NCBI RefSeq assembly: GCF_041734735.1
Contig: NC_134887.1
Coordinates: 40,438,878-40,502,877, forward strand
Reading direction: 5' to 3'
DNA from: Babylonia areolata
Lineage: Eukaryota > Mollusca > Gastropoda > Neogastropoda > Buccinidae
DNA: 64,000 nucleotides
Of this stretch, positions 41,739-53,947 are shown piece by piece (position 1 is the stretch's first letter; every line of letters starts with the position of its first letter). The notes under the pieces were generated by a model. It did no database searches. It was not told the origin of the DNA and saw only the letters and a list, made by a program, of their open reading frames with translations. The position numbers and the translations under genes were made by a program.

Positions 41739-44065
41739 ACTTGTTGAACATTCAGACTGGCTCACAATTTACAACTCTTTATTTGCCATTTTGCCTCAAA
41801 GTCTGTTTCTGTGGGAATTGTTCAGAATGCGATAGTTAGCGAAATATCTGAGCAGTAAAATAATGGAAATGATGATGAAGATGGAATGTTGAAATGTTTT
41901 CTGGCCATTGCAATACACACAACAGTTAAATTGACAAGAAGTATTGTGAATAATAACACTATAGTCCAAGTATATAAAAGAATAAATAAAATAAATAAAC
42001 AGAAATGAATGTTTTTGTTGCAGAGTCAGAGTGACAGCAGCTGAAACCCCCCTGAGGCATATTTTCTGTGGCCTAACTTCCGTTGGATGTCCACTGACAC
42101 TTAGCCTGATCCTGACGTGTTTTAAAAAAATAAATAAAAAAGGAAGAAGAAGAAAAAAAGAAAAGAAAGAAAGAAGAAGAAAAAATGATGATAACTTTGA
42201 CCTGTGCATACTTGGAATCGGCTTGCTTACCCTCCATGCTGCTCCTGAGAGCGGGGGCGTGTTCCGAGTTGTGCGAAGTGACGTTGTTGTGTGGGACTCC
42301 CAGTGAGAGTGTCGTCGGGACGAGGAAGCTGCAGTGGCATACCAGTGGCAAAGTTCAGTGTTTCAGGCGTTGTGTTTTTATCACGTTTGCGTACGTTGAT
42401 GAACCTTTTAACGTGCGGTGCAATGACAGTGGTGGTGTGACGGTGACGGTGGTGCTGGTGGTGTTGACTGGCGAACGAGAGACCCTTTTTAGATTGGTTC
42501 CTTTCCCTGCGTCCGATGTGGTAGTAGTACTAGCCTCTTGTGCGGGTGGCGCTTTGTATATGAGACGTTTTATTCTAGCTGTATCATATGGAGAGTGTTG
42601 CCTGTTTGGTAAGTTGGCACCGTGTGGGGCTTACCGACAGGCGGTATTACCTTGTATGTTGTGCACATGTTACGATGGTGATTGTGTCTGGGTAGCACCA
42701 TTCTTCCATGCTGTACATTTTATGGTAAGCGTCTTTGGTCCCTGTGAACACCAGTATTGTTGTTTTTGTGTTGTTGTCAGTGATGAAACAATCTGGTGAT
42801 GGGGTCACCTGCCGCTGTTGGGAGATAGTGTTGCCATGTCTGCTCCTTCTGACAAGCTCTGTATATATATGTGTGTGTGTGTGTGTGTGAATATGTTGGG
42901 TGGGGGGAGGGGTAGAGTCTTGTAGAGAATTTCCTAGCATCTTTCCAACTGTTGTGTGTGTTTTCAATTTGTTTTGTTTTTTTCTGTTTTTGTTTTTGTT
43001 GTTTTTTTCTAGTTGGGTGGGGGTGGGTTGGTGATGGATTTAATCATAAGGAGAATTGTCCATGTGGTTTTTTTTATTTTTTATTTTTATTTTTTGACAA
43101 AGGCATTCTGAACACTGTAATATGTTGACTAAAGTTAGTTGTTCCCAGTTTTTCATCACAAAATTTTGGGAAAAACGTAACAGCTGTTAAATGAACGGGC
43201 TCTCCTTGGTGTCTGTCAGTGGAATTATCTGTTATCTTTTGAAAAGTTTGTTCATGGTTGTTATTGTTAACGTTCTTCATGCTGGTTAAAAAGTGGTAAA
43301 AATGAAGCCGAAGGAATCACCTTTGTGTATGTTATCACCTTTTTTTATGGTGGTTAAAAAAGTGGTAAAACAATGAAGTGTATGTCGACAGAGTATGTGA
43401 GGTGGAAGCTTGTTGATTCCTACAGTACGGAAAGAAGCGACTGAAAAGGAGAAAGAGGTAAAGATTTAAGATTAATACATAATGAAAAAAACATACTTAT
43501 ACAGGCATTTCTCTTCCCAGGGCAGTGTGAAAAGTGCTAAATTCTTTCCTGGTTTTAAATTGTCTGAGCAGGGTTTGCTGTGGGGCTGTAGTTTTAGTCT
43601 TTCCAGCTCCTGCTTTGTCACCTTCAGAGTTATGGACTTTTGGTCATACAGGGTAGACGGGTGTGAAAGATAGAATCAAATTGGCAGAAAATGTGGAAGG
43701 TAGGTGAGAAAGATTTGTGGCAACAATTTTAAAAAAATGGCATTTTAGTGAGAAGCATTACTGCGTGGAAAGAAAGCAAGGGGGGGGTGGGGGTGGGGGG
43801 GGGGGGGGGGGGAGTCAATTCATTGCTTCGTCCGCTGGTTTTGATACTGTGAACTGTGTTTTGAAGTGTCTGTATTTCAGAATGAGAGCTTCTATTTGCA
43901 TTGCTTCAAAAATGTGTAGGTGATTATTCTTAGTAGTTATGTAGCACAGTGTTGTTTGGTACTGCTACCCTCATTTTTGCAGCGTTTGGAGCCATATGGC
44001 AGCTCTAACTTTTGGGATCTTCTAAGCAGAGATGTGGCTGGATTAATCTTTTACTGATGGATGAT
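41739..44065. other. Region downstream of the eIF4H-like gene
   Basis: No supported gene. It contains AAG/AAAG-rich DNA (42130-42185), a TG tract (42870-42890), T-rich sequence near 42975-43010 and 43070-43100, a G run (43781-43812) and a 204-codon open frame described separately. Parts could be an extended 3' UTR. Confidence 0.5.
42185..42799 (+). other. Unexplained 204-codon open frame
   Basis: Frame open from the ATG at 42185 to TGA at 42797-42799, longer than usual for non-coding DNA here. The translation is rich in Cys and Val, has no domain I recognise and no clear signal peptide. It has no splice partner and lies about 1.1 kb downstream of the eIF4H stop in T/G-rich sequence that naturally lacks TAA and TAG. 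Most likely fortuitous, possibly in a long 3' UTR. Confidence 0.15.
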
Positions 44066-44297
44066 TAACTCTCTCCATATGAACGGCGAAAGAGACGACG
44101 TTAACAGTGTTTCACCCCAATTACCATCATCAAAATATTGCAAGCGGAAGGCTCTTATACTGAAGAGGTGAATGCTGACAATGAATACCACAATTCTGAC
44201 GACGGAAGCTAAAGGTTGGGTCATTCAGACACCCACTGGACATACGAGGGGTCTGTGTAGAGGAGAAGAGAGGACTGGCCGTACTGAGTGAGTTAAT
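44066..44297 (+). mobile_element. MITE-like element with inverted ends (family E)
   Basis: About 230 bp. The left end is GATTAACTCTCTCCATATG. The right end is CGTACTGAGTGAGTTAATC, whose reverse complement is GATTAACTCACTCAGTACG. The ends therefore match at the outermost 9 bases and at scattered positions inside. There is no coding frame. The left half recurs at 195-330 and a related right end at 55749-55820. The transposase family cannot be told from so short an end. Confidence 0.7.
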
Positions 44298-44910
44298 CAC
44301 TTTAAACTGTATCAATAACAATTAACTATGTGGATTGAATTTTGATGAAACAATTTATGTCAAACTGGTTGATGCAATAAGAAACAAAACAAACAAAAAA
44401 AAAGAGTGAAAGTTAGTCAAGGGCTAATGTTTTAGTGCATGGAAACACCGTCTCGATCGAAGGTGAAGAAACACTCAAGTTTCTCAAAGGTTTGGCATCA
44501 AACAGCTTCCCTGAGTTGTGACACGGATGACAAGAGGAGCTGCAGATAAGTAAAGGAAAGAGAAGGATGGTATTTTAAGATGTCATCCAGCCTTTCTTGC
44601 TCAGAAGATCCCCGGCAGTGACGGGTGACCCCACAGAAAGAGGATATATTCTGTACAGCTGATTTTCGTTGTGTCCTTTCTAGTTCATGGATGTGTATAA
44701 AGTGTCAGTACAACAGCTTTATTGTGTATAAAATATATATTTACTGATTGTTGTTCATCTCGCAGGTTTTTTTTTTTTTTTTTTTTTTTGCCATTGATAC
44801 TTCAGAACCCATCAAGAAATATCTTCACCTGTAAATTTTTGTGATTTGTAAACCACGTTTGCAAAAAAAAAAAAAAAAAAAAGTATGAAAGCTGTGTGTG
44901 TTAATGATTT
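44298..44910. other. Gene-free; possible distal 3' UTR
   Basis: Unique-looking sequence, with poly(T) at 44767-44789 and poly(A) at 44864-44882. The text before 44911 has features of a 3' UTR end, but no cDNA evidence is available. Confidence 0.4.
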
Positions 44911-44916
44911 AATAAA
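44911..44916 (+). promoter_or_regulatory. Candidate distal poly(A) signal
   Basis: AATAAA in ATGATTTAATAAACTGCG followed by a TG-rich stretch (GTGCATGTGTGTGATCTG) about 25-40 bases later, the usual arrangement of hexamer and downstream element. It could end a long eIF4H-like transcript or an unrelated RNA. Confidence 0.35.
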
Positions 44917-45410
44917 CTGCGTTAATTGCTTTCTTATGCGAGAGTGCATGTGTGTGATCTGGTAGTTTGCTGCTTTAGCTACAATTCAGGTTAAGCTTCT
45001 GTAGGTTTCAATGAGTTTTTGAGCAAGAATGCAGTCGTGAGAATGTTGTATCATGGAAACCAAATAGAGACTGCAGCTTGATACCTGCAAACGTCCATTC
45101 TGTTCTCTCTCTCTCTCTCTCTGTCAAATAGGCACACACACTTTCCTTATATTTCTAAATATTTTTCTTTTCAGTTTCTTTGTAGATCGCTTGATGCAAG
45201 AAAGCAGTTGTGGATTATTTAATTTACCATCTTAAAATATAATATCAGTTTTGACTTGGACACACACACAAGTTTGAATTCTAAGGGAGAGAACCATGTT
45301 TTTTATTTTATTTGGCATGACAACTTTCTTGTCTTGTGGACTTTTATTATGGAAGTGAAGAATTGGCGACTGTTATCTCTCTCTCTCTCGTCTCTCTCTC
45401 TATTTATTGA

Positions 45411-45446
<36 letters not shown>

Positions 45447-46196
45447 TAGATATAGATATGTATTTGGGTTTTTTGGGTTTTTTTTATATATACGGTACTG
45501 TAAATCCTTTCCTATATCACATTCATACCAATCAGGATACATACAAATTGACATTGTCTGCTTCATTCTCCCTGTATGTTCTTAGTTGTCTCCATCAAAG
45601 CCTTTGTTCCTTCAGTCTGTTCACACCACTGTCTTCTCTGTTGCTACATCGAGTGCAAAGAGAGGCGCATGACCATTGCGGCTTGCCATCACGGCACAGT
45701 AAACTTGTTTCAGTGTGCCGAAAGAAGAGACACGAGAAAGAAAAAAAAACAACTGTTCCAATGCAAATGGTAGGTGTACTTGTAGACCTTAAAGAAAAAA
45801 GGAGTGGGGGGTGGGGGGGGAGAGAAAACTGTAGAAATACAAATGTTAGTTGTAGCAAATACAAATATAAGTTGTAGACCTTAATAAAAAAAAAAAATCA
45901 TTTTCAATACAAATAGTAGTTGCAGACCTTTAAAACAACGACAGAAATAGACAAGTAATTCTGAACTGATCTTACAGAAGTTATAACGTCACTCTCAAAA
46001 TCATGCATTGTCATGGGTTCATCCACACATACTGCAAGTCTTTGTCAGAAATATCCCGAAGTAAAAGATGTGTGAGCCAACATTATCTTTTCTCTTGAAG
46101 CCTGAGTTGCATGTCTGGCTCATTGGTACTGATACGCTTTGAAAATTCCTATGGCATTCAGAAAAGAATTTCATAGTGTGTTTTTCTTGGTAATTC
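44917..46196. other. Gene-free; microsatellites
   Basis: CT repeats at 45103-45121 and 45378-45401, and (TA)n at 45415-45444. An ACAAAT(AN)GTAG(A)-like phrase (GTAGACCTTAAAG) repeats loosely at 45765-45935. No exon was found. Confidence 0.55.
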
Positions 46197-46573
46197 TTCT
46201 TCTGCATTCGTGGGCTGCAACTCCCACGTTCACTCATATGCACACGAGTAGGCTTTTACGTGTATGACTGTTTTTACCCCGCCATGTAGGCAGCCATACT
46301 CCGTTTTCGGGGGTGTGCATGCTGGGTATATTCTTGTTTCCATAACCCACCGAACACTGACATGGATTACGGGATCTTTAACGTGCGTATTTGATCTTCT
46401 GCTTGCATATACACACGAAGGGGGTTCAGGCACAAGCAGGTCTGCACATATGTTGACCTGGGAGATCGTAAAAATCTCCACCCTTCACCCACCAGGTGCC
46501 GTCACCGTGATTTGAACCCGGGACCCTCAGATTGACAGTCCAACGCTTTAACCATTTGGCTATTGCGCCCGTC
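46197..46573 (-). mobile_element. SINE family A, tail variant A2, reverse copy
   Basis: Close to the 40031-40411 copy along its length: a reversed tail with TTCTTCTTCTGCATTCGTGG, the core AGCCATACTCCGTTTTCGGG, and a tRNA-like head with TTTGAACCCGGGACC at 46511-46525. A short GTAAT-type target duplication is possible at the ends. Confidence 0.85.
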
Positions 46574-46654
46574 GTAATGCTTTAACAATTTTTTTAATTT
46601 TTTTAATTTATTTATTTATTTTAATTAAATTGTTCTTGTCTTCCCATCTTGAGT

Positions 46655-46910
46655 TCAGACTGTGCCGCATAGAAAGGAGAATATAACAGTGCCCTTGTGG
46701 CACAGGCCCACAGACCCCCTCCCATATCCTGCAGTCCTGCCCCACCTTCAGCGCTCTGGGATGTGCCAGGCATGGCCCAGCCCGGTGGAGCTCCAGGAGA
46801 TACTGAGGCCCGGTGGGGTCCCTGCGATAGACCGCTGACTTCGCTGTCCTGACCGGACTGAAAATCTAACGTGGCCAGGGAACACGGGGAAGAAGAAGAA
46901 GAAGTAACAG
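46655..46910 (+). mobile_element. LINE 3' end with GAA-repeat tail
   Basis: Plus-strand translation gives CPCGTGPQTPSHILQSCPTF, the terminal zinc-knuckle phrase found in a widespread group of invertebrate LINEs. It is followed after a frame change by WPSPVELQEILRPGG. The sequence ends AACGTGGCCAGGGAACACGG and then five GAA/AAG triplets. It is 5'-truncated to about 250 bp. It lies about 80 bp after an A2 SINE whose tail is also AAG repeats. Confidence 0.75.
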
Positions 46911-47161
46911 TTGTATGGCGTCACTAGTTCTACTTTCTTTCATGTCTAATGGTGTTTAAATATTTAAGCCTCACCAGTTTGCAGTTTGCACGTCCTTAAT
47001 ACTGTTCAGGCTGGTGTTGACAGTGATGTGGGCATGGTCTTAATTTGATGTCAAACAACTGTCCGTAAGTCTGTATGACACCTACAGGCATCCTGAAACT
47101 TTTTTTGTTTTGTTTTTTGTCAGATGAAAAAAAATTACTGCAGGAATCTCTGACCAAATTT
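46911..47161. other. Gene-free spacer
   Basis: About 250 bp with no recognisable feature. Confidence 0.5.
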
Positions 47162-47578
47162 TACATTTGTATTTGTATTTCTTTTTATCACAACAGATTT
47201 CTCTGTGTGAAATGTGAAATTCGGGCTGCTCTCCCCAGGGAGAGCACGTCGCTATACTACAGCGCCACCCATTTTTTTTTGTATTTTTTCCTGCGTGCAG
47301 TTTTATTTGTTTTTCCTATCGAAGTGGATTTTTCTACAGAATTTTGCCAGGAACAACCCTTTTGTTGCCGTGGGTTCTTTTACGTGCGCTAAGTGCATGC
47401 TGCACACGGGACCTCGGTTTATCGTCTCATCCGAATGACTAGCGTCCAGACCACCACTCAAGGTCTAGTGGAGGGGGAGAAAATATCGGCGGCTGAGTCA
47501 TGATTCGAACCAGCGCGCTCAGATTCTCTCTCGCTTCCTAGGCGGACGCGTTACCTCCAGGCCATCACTCCACTGGTG
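47162..47578 (-). mobile_element. SINE family B, full-length reverse copy
   Basis: Nearly identical to 13547-13955. It has the reversed tail TTTGTATTTCTTTTTATCAC, GAAATTCGGGCTGCTCTCCC, the core ATCGTCTCATCCGAATGACT and the tRNA-like head with GATTCGAACCAGCGCGC. The high identity between copies suggests recent activity of the family. Confidence 0.88.
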
Positions 47579-48934
47579 TTAGGACAGTCACCTGAAACAT
47601 AGTCTTTCAGTTGTGATGAGCAGCCTTGTTGGGGCTGGGTTTTTTAAAATATTTTTTTTCTGTCTTTTTGTTTTTGTTTTAGACATTGAGAAAAAAAAAG
47701 AAAAACAAGTTAATGCTTTGACCCTTTTTGTGTAATTATGACCATTGGAGGTGTTGTAATGAATTGAAAGAATTATGTCCCTTCTCATGTTGAGGTGGTT
47801 CATTTTTTTTTGTCTCACACCACCACCATCACCACCAAACCATCCTCCCTCCTCCTCCCACTTCCATCCCCAAGACTTATTCATTGAAAATTAAAGAAGA
47901 AAGAAAAAAGAAAGAACGAAAGAAAGACCAAATATTCTGATACACCATAATTCTTAAAGAATGCCAGAGGAAAACCAATTTTTTGCAGTGTGTGTGTGTG
48001 TGGTGGAAAAAAAAAAAAAAAAAGACAAAAAAAAAACCAAGGAAAAAACCAACAAAACTCACCTGGAATAGAATAAAACTATTGCATTTCTTTGAACATG
48101 GTTCTGAATTGGAAAAAAAGAGAAGTTTTTCTGTGTTGTAATGATGTAATGATGGATGCATCACAAGCAATCCACAGATGAGAAGGAAAAAGCAAACAAA
48201 AAAACAAAAAAACAAAAAAAAAGAAGAAGAAGAAAAAAAAAAAAATGATGGGAGTGTTTTCTTTGTCGCCAGCATATGTGCTTGCTTCTGTTTGTGTTTG
48301 TGTGGATTAATGTTGGGAAGCGATGAAGTGTTAAAACTGAAAAGTATTATTACATTTTGAAGACATTTCACTTTACTGTTTTATTATAATGATTGGCAGC
48401 TCTGTTAAACCACTGTTCAAGCCAAGTGCTTGCGAGATATGTTCCTTGGTCACAAACAGATTAACAGCTGTTATATATAAATTTTTATCACAGAAAGAGT
48501 GATCTCAATTTGCCATGATTTTTTGTGTGTGTGTTTTTAAAAAAAATTTCTTCCTCTCATTTTTCTTAAAATATTTCTTGGACTTAAATGGATCACTTCA
48601 GTCAAGCAATATTCTATAAACTCAGGTAATTTTCAAAGTCAGAATTCAAAATTCCTGAACAAAAAAAAAATCAGGGACAAAGACAAGTACAGAATGAAGA
48701 GGATGATTTTGATACACTACTCCCCGTGGGAAAGTGGGACGATGTCTCTGATTCAGACTCCCATCAGAGGCAGATCTTAAATGGGTCTTTAGCCACCACC
48801 CCCCCTTCCCACCCCCTAACCCGACATGACCATCACCTACCCAGAGAGAAGTGTGCAGTAGGCCCCAGCTAGCTGTGGACCCAGATGGGAAGACTGACCA
48901 GAGACTCCCAGTGTTGCCAAATTCAGTTGAGGCG

Positions 48935-48967
<33 letters not shown>

Positions 48968-49059
48968 ATGTTCCTCAAATTATCCTTGCAACACTGCAAC
49001 ATATGCGATACCACCAGGATATATATTATGCATGTGTATGTGTGTGTGTGTGTGTCAGG
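47579..49059. other. Gene-free; homopolymers
   Basis: A-rich tracts at 47692-47705, 48007-48022 and 48187-48246, and poly(T) at 48937-48966. Long minus-strand frames (164 and 233 codons) cross these tracts and consist of Phe/Ser or Pro runs. No gene was found. Confidence 0.6.
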
Positions 49060-49325
49060 AAGCATAGAAGGCAGTTTCGGCAAGGTGCTGTGTCCTTGTG
49101 GGGGGAGGATGGGGGGGGATGGGGGGGGGGGGGGGGGCGATGGGGGGGCAAGCCACTTTATTCTGATTCTTTGCTCCACACGTGTCAATGGGTACCTGAC
49201 GTCTGTTGGGGTAGGTAGAATAAAAAGGACAGAAGGAGAGGACTGAGCCTTGCCTTTCTGTATCCGAGCCCTGGACACAGTGGATATGAATTTGCTGCCC
49301 AGATGGCTGTAAACAGCTATGGGGC
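49060..49325 (+). mobile_element. Dispersed repeat (family G)
   Basis: Contains GGCAAGGTGCTGTGTCCTTG, an interrupting G run, CCACTTTATTCTGATTCTTT, GTCAATGGGTACCTGACGTC and, near the end, TGCCCAGATGGCTGTAAACA. It shares the order of phrases with 36950-37085. Probably a tRNA-type SINE whose head is not clear. Confidence 0.5.
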
Positions 49326-51093
49326 CTTTTAACCCGTTCTGTGCCAATGGTGAGCTTGTGACGTCAGACGCAGGCGGATTTCTGGCTCTGTTACTGGATC
49401 AAGGGAGTGGTGAAGTGGTCTGTCTCCACTCCAGAGAGGATGATAATAATGATTTAATTTACAAAGCGCCTTTCCTTGTAAAACATGCACAATTGCAATG
49501 TACAATGCAGAAACTGAAGTTTAAGAACAGACGTTTAAAAACAAAACAAACCCAAAACCCCAACTTGCTCAGTCTGACTGCACAAATTAACAATTCAACG
49601 GGGTTTACAAAAAAAGTTCAGGAACCTGGACCAGTCAGTTAGTTGCACACAGTTTTCATCTTTGGAGTGTGGTGATGTGATGCTAAATTCCTGACGAACA
49701 GCAGTGTGTGGGCATGTTGCAGCCATTGGAATGAGCACCACTCATTAAAACCAGGTGTGCTTGCTTTTTTTTTCTTGCTTTTTTTTTTTTAACAGTGAAA
49801 AACCACAACTATTGTCTCATAATTAGAGTTGCATTCTTGCACGTGCACTTTTTTTTTTTTTTTTTTTTTTAAATAATGAAAACCCACAATTATTGTTTAT
49901 AAACCACTGAATAACTGTTAAAGATTTTGGCTGAAACATCAATTTTTAGAATACATTTTCAAGCTGTTCATGGTATATACATGTGCGTCTGAAACAGCTG
50001 GTTAATTGTACCCAGTGGTAGACCAAAAGGAGCCTGCGTGATCTGAATCATCTCTCGATTTTTCAACATTTTTATGAAAATATACCTGCTTCTATGAAGT
50101 GGTCCTTAACTTTTGTTTCAGAAGCCTGTGTGTTATTAACAGCTTGGGGGTGAAGGGGGTTAATTTTGTGAGACTGCAGTGTTGGGACTTTGTCTGTGTC
50201 CGTTCTTGCTGCGTCCAGCATTTCATTGGGGATTGGGAATCCCAGCAGCACCTGGCAGTACACCATTTAGAACTTTCTATGTCATTTCCAGACACTTGGA
50301 TTGCCTTCTTGATGAATTTCAAGACTTTATATGTGTATCAAGGATTTATTCATTAAAAATGGAAAAGTAGTTAATGTAATTTGTGCAAAATGAACCAGTG
50401 AATGACAAAGTTATCATTTAAAACGCATGGCATAACTTCACTTTTTATTTCTTTCATGATGAACTAGATTAAGTCTTTATTCTTATCACAATCTATGTTG
50501 TTGTTTTTTCTCGCAAGTGTCAGAACATTAACCATTTTGGTAATCTGCACTCTTAACTGTATTCAGGTACTGCTTTGTGTAGTTTGTTAGGATCTGTTGG
50601 CTACTGGATGAAAAAAAACAACTTAACTATATATCTATATATACTGATCTGTTGGGGGAAAAAAGTATAAATAAACTGTTCCCCAGTTACCCTTGTAATA
50701 AATTCACCAGCAGAACATTTGATGTCAGATAAGTGCCTAGAATCTCATTGGTAAATGTCAGATCCCTTTTCATTATGTTTTTTTTTTTTTTTATCTGAGG
50801 TAGAAGCTTTATGATTATGCACGAGCATGTGTGTGTGTGTGAGCGTGTTTGTGCGTGTGAAGGACATTTTTTCATGTGTGTGTGTGTGTGTGCATTCATG
50901 TGTGTGACATAATTATGTTTATGGAAGATGTAATTTTCTGGGACAAATATGCCCACTAGCTGTGTACAAGCTGATGGTCATGGTCTGTTGTCATGAGAAA
51001 GGTTCTGTATAAGATGTTATGTTACCAGTTCGAACATCCTAACACTTGTGGCTGTGTTTCCTGCTTTTTCGGATGGTGGATGTCATCCTGAAA
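49326..51093. other. Gene-free
   Basis: Includes a possible reversed retroposon tail at 49440-49510 (AATAATGATTTAATTTACAA AGCGCC), poly(T) at 49848-49870, and TG tracts at 50828-50895. No exon was found. Confidence 0.5.
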
Positions 51094-51279
51094 GAGCACA
51101 CATGACCGGTTGGAAGATGGGATTCATCAATTTTTTCTTTTCTTTTAGCTAATAATGATGACATGGATAGTTATATAGCCCCTGTTGAGCACACATGAAC
51201 AGTTGGAAGATGGGATTGATCCATTTTTTTTCTTTTCTTTTAGCTAATAATGATGATATGGATAGTTATATAGCCCCTA
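51094..51279. repeat. 93-bp tandem duplication at a SINE edge
   Basis: GAGCACACATGACCGGTTGG to ATAGTTATATAGCCCCTGTT is followed at 51187 by a second copy starting GAGCACACATGAACAGTTGG and running to the same ATAGCCCCT phrase. The copies differ at only a few bases. The unit contains the 3' tail of the following SINE, so the duplication joined flank and tail. Confidence 0.88.
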
Positions 51280-51815
51280 TCCTTGGTCAGAGACCAAGCT
51301 CTAAACGCTTGACAAACACCGAGTCATTTGCAGAATAGGCTGCCTATACTTTGGTAGAACCGATTGAGAGCTGGATTCGGGCGCTCATCATTTGTTTCCT
51401 GTGTCATTCAGCAGTCATGCACATACTCACATGTTTTTCTTTTTAAAGTTTATGACCATCAAAAAAAAGAAGGAAAAAAAGTTGTTTTTTACCCCTCGCC
51501 TGGCCCCCTGCTGCCGCACCCCGCCCCGCCATGTAGCCAGCCATAGTCTGTTTTCAAGGGTTTGCTTGCTTGTTATGTTCTTGTTCCCATGACCCACCGA
51601 ACACTGACATGGATTACGAGGTATTTAATGTGCTTATTTGATCTTCTGCATGCGAACACACACATAGGGGGTTCGCGTGCTTGCAGGTCTGCACATATGT
51701 TGACCTGGGAGATTGGAAAAATCTCCACTCTTTACCTGCTTGGTGCACCAAGGATTGAAATCAGGAGACTCTAGTTAGAATCCAGTGGTCTAACCATTCA
51801 AACACTGCACCTGTC
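51238..51815 (-). mobile_element. SINE family A, tail variant A1, reverse copy
   Basis: Reversed tail GCTAATAATGATGATATGGA and TATAGCCCCTATCC, then CTCTAAACGCTTGACAAACA. The core has CCATGTAGCCAGCCATAGTC and GTTGACCTGGGAGATTGGAA. A degraded tRNA-like head ends at about 51815. More diverged than the A2 copies. Confidence 0.78.
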
Positions 51816-53947
51816 GATTTTCAATGATTGTGACTCATCTGTTCGTAGTTCATAATGTTATTATATATTGTCAAAAGATGCACTGTAATCAATAATATTA
51901 GTGTATATTGACAAAATATTCACTGTAATCGATATTATCAGCTGTTCCAAACATATGGCTGTGATAATGAAGTCAGTTTGATATTATCGTATATTTAACA
52001 AAGATGCTTTAGATCTAATAAGTCGATGCTGTTTCAAACAACTGGCCATGGTACATAACGAGTCAGTTTGACTTTGAAATCAGGTGATGGCAGTCCTTAT
52101 TACCAAAGGATGAAATGGCTTGTGTCAATACCTCAGCGGGTGGCAGCCTCTCTGCTGAAAGCACAGTGATTGGACAGTTCCAGCTGAGGATTTCTAGGTG
52201 TCTTTTTGTTTTTCAAAAGTTTCACCAAGCAAATAAATGGAAGTACATATTTTCCAGCTTTCGAAATTATTCTAACCAAACACTTAAACAGGAACTAAAG
52301 CTAGTGCTTCTTTTTTTATTATTATTTTTTTTTTTTTATGCATATTCATGTTTTCCGGTGTTTCATAAACCAGTAAACTGGAACCAAATGCAGTTGTTTT
52401 CCCCTGCCTGGTGGTTTCAGTTCCAACAGGTGTTTATTCTGACACTGAAAAGAGATTCATGTTGGCCTCTCCAGTTGTAATGTTACGAACACAGTCTAAA
52501 GAGCATATTCAAATTATGAACTGATGGGTTTAATGTGTCACACACTTACCAGACCATAGTACATTTGCAGACAGCTGACCTGGGATGAGGTAAAGGGAAG
52601 TGATAGGTAACAGCCAAGAATATAGCGGAGTGGGGGAGGCAGGGGATGTTTGTGAGGGGTAGGGGGGTGGGAGTAATGGCAGGGAGAGATGGAGTGGTGA
52701 GCTAAGATAACACGATTAACCTTTTATTGACATTCATTCTGCCCCTGTCTTCGCCTTTACCGCCGTCTCTCCTTTTTTTTTCTTTTTTCTTTTTTTTTTA
52801 TAATAAGTAAACTGTGGTATGAACCACAAGACAGCGAAATTGTTCAACCCATAAAAGTTTATAGTTTACCATGTCTATGAGATAAGGTTTCCTTCTGCTT
52901 TCTCACTCACAAACTCTCCATCCCTATCTCTTGCTCTCGGGCAGTGCGTATCTCTTGCTCTCGGGCATGCGCGTGCAAGAACTTGTACACACATACCCAA
53001 GTAAACATTAAACCATGCATGTGTGTATTTCGCTGGTATGACTATCAGTTAACATTTGTGGAATTGTAAATTTAGGTGTGCTCTGATGACCCAGCTCCTT
53101 CTGCCAAAGTAGCATTGTGTGATTGCAACAAAGTAGCATTGTGTGATTGCACCTAGTAGCATTGTGTGATTGCAAGTTTTTCCCTTTCAGTATGTGCAGT
53201 TGATTTCACTGATAAATGGCCTGTTTTGTTTGGGTGTGTGGTGTATGTATTGATTACTGACATCGTTGATTGTTCATCATTCATTAAGGTTTTATCCAAT
53301 TATGTCTTATTAGGAGGGCATTTCTTGTCATAGATAGATGGTTGTACTCTTTCTTTCTATTATCCATGCTTTATATTTGTGTGCAAATTGTAATGTGTAA
53401 GAGAATAGTTTAAAAAAGAAATTAAAAAAAAAAGAAAAGAAGAAAAGAAAAAGAAAATAACTTTTCATTCATATCATTTATTCGCTAAAGTGTTGCAAGG
53501 ACAGATAGTCTTGGAGTGCAAACTGTAAATAATTTTCCATCCAAACACCCACTGCCATTTCTTGACACACATTTGTTATTTCCTCACCAGATATTGTGTA
53601 AATCAAATCGGGAAGAACATGACTTGTATTTGATGATTTGATATATGAATATACATCACCATAATCAATTAAGTTAGTCTGTCTCTCTTTTTTTTTTTCT
53701 CTCTTTAGTTAGTGTTTTTGCTGTCAGTAGTATATGTAGTTTGATTTGGACATATTGGTTGAGTGTATGATGCAGAAAGGACAAGATAAACTTATGGATT
53801 TGATTTCTGTTGCGGGTGTCAGTGTGCGTGTATATGTGTGTGTGCGTGAGTCAGTGTGTGTGTCAAACAGTTTGTGTGGGTTACACTTTTCAGCCACCCT
53901 ACTGTTAGCTTTAAACAGGTTACACGTGCATCAAACCTTCTTCTTCT
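51816..53947. other. Gene-free
   Basis: Short repeats of CAAAATATTCACTGTAATC type near 51870-51930, A-rich DNA (53425-53460) and T-rich runs. A 24-bp triplicate with GTAGCATTGTGTGATTGCA lies at 53108-53175. No gene was found. Confidence 0.55.

Noticed and set aside
48646-49347. 233-codon minus-strand open frame
   Set aside because: It runs across a poly(T)/poly(A) tract (Lys run), a poly(G)/poly(C) tract (Pro run) and a dispersed repeat. The composition is an artefact and there is no domain.
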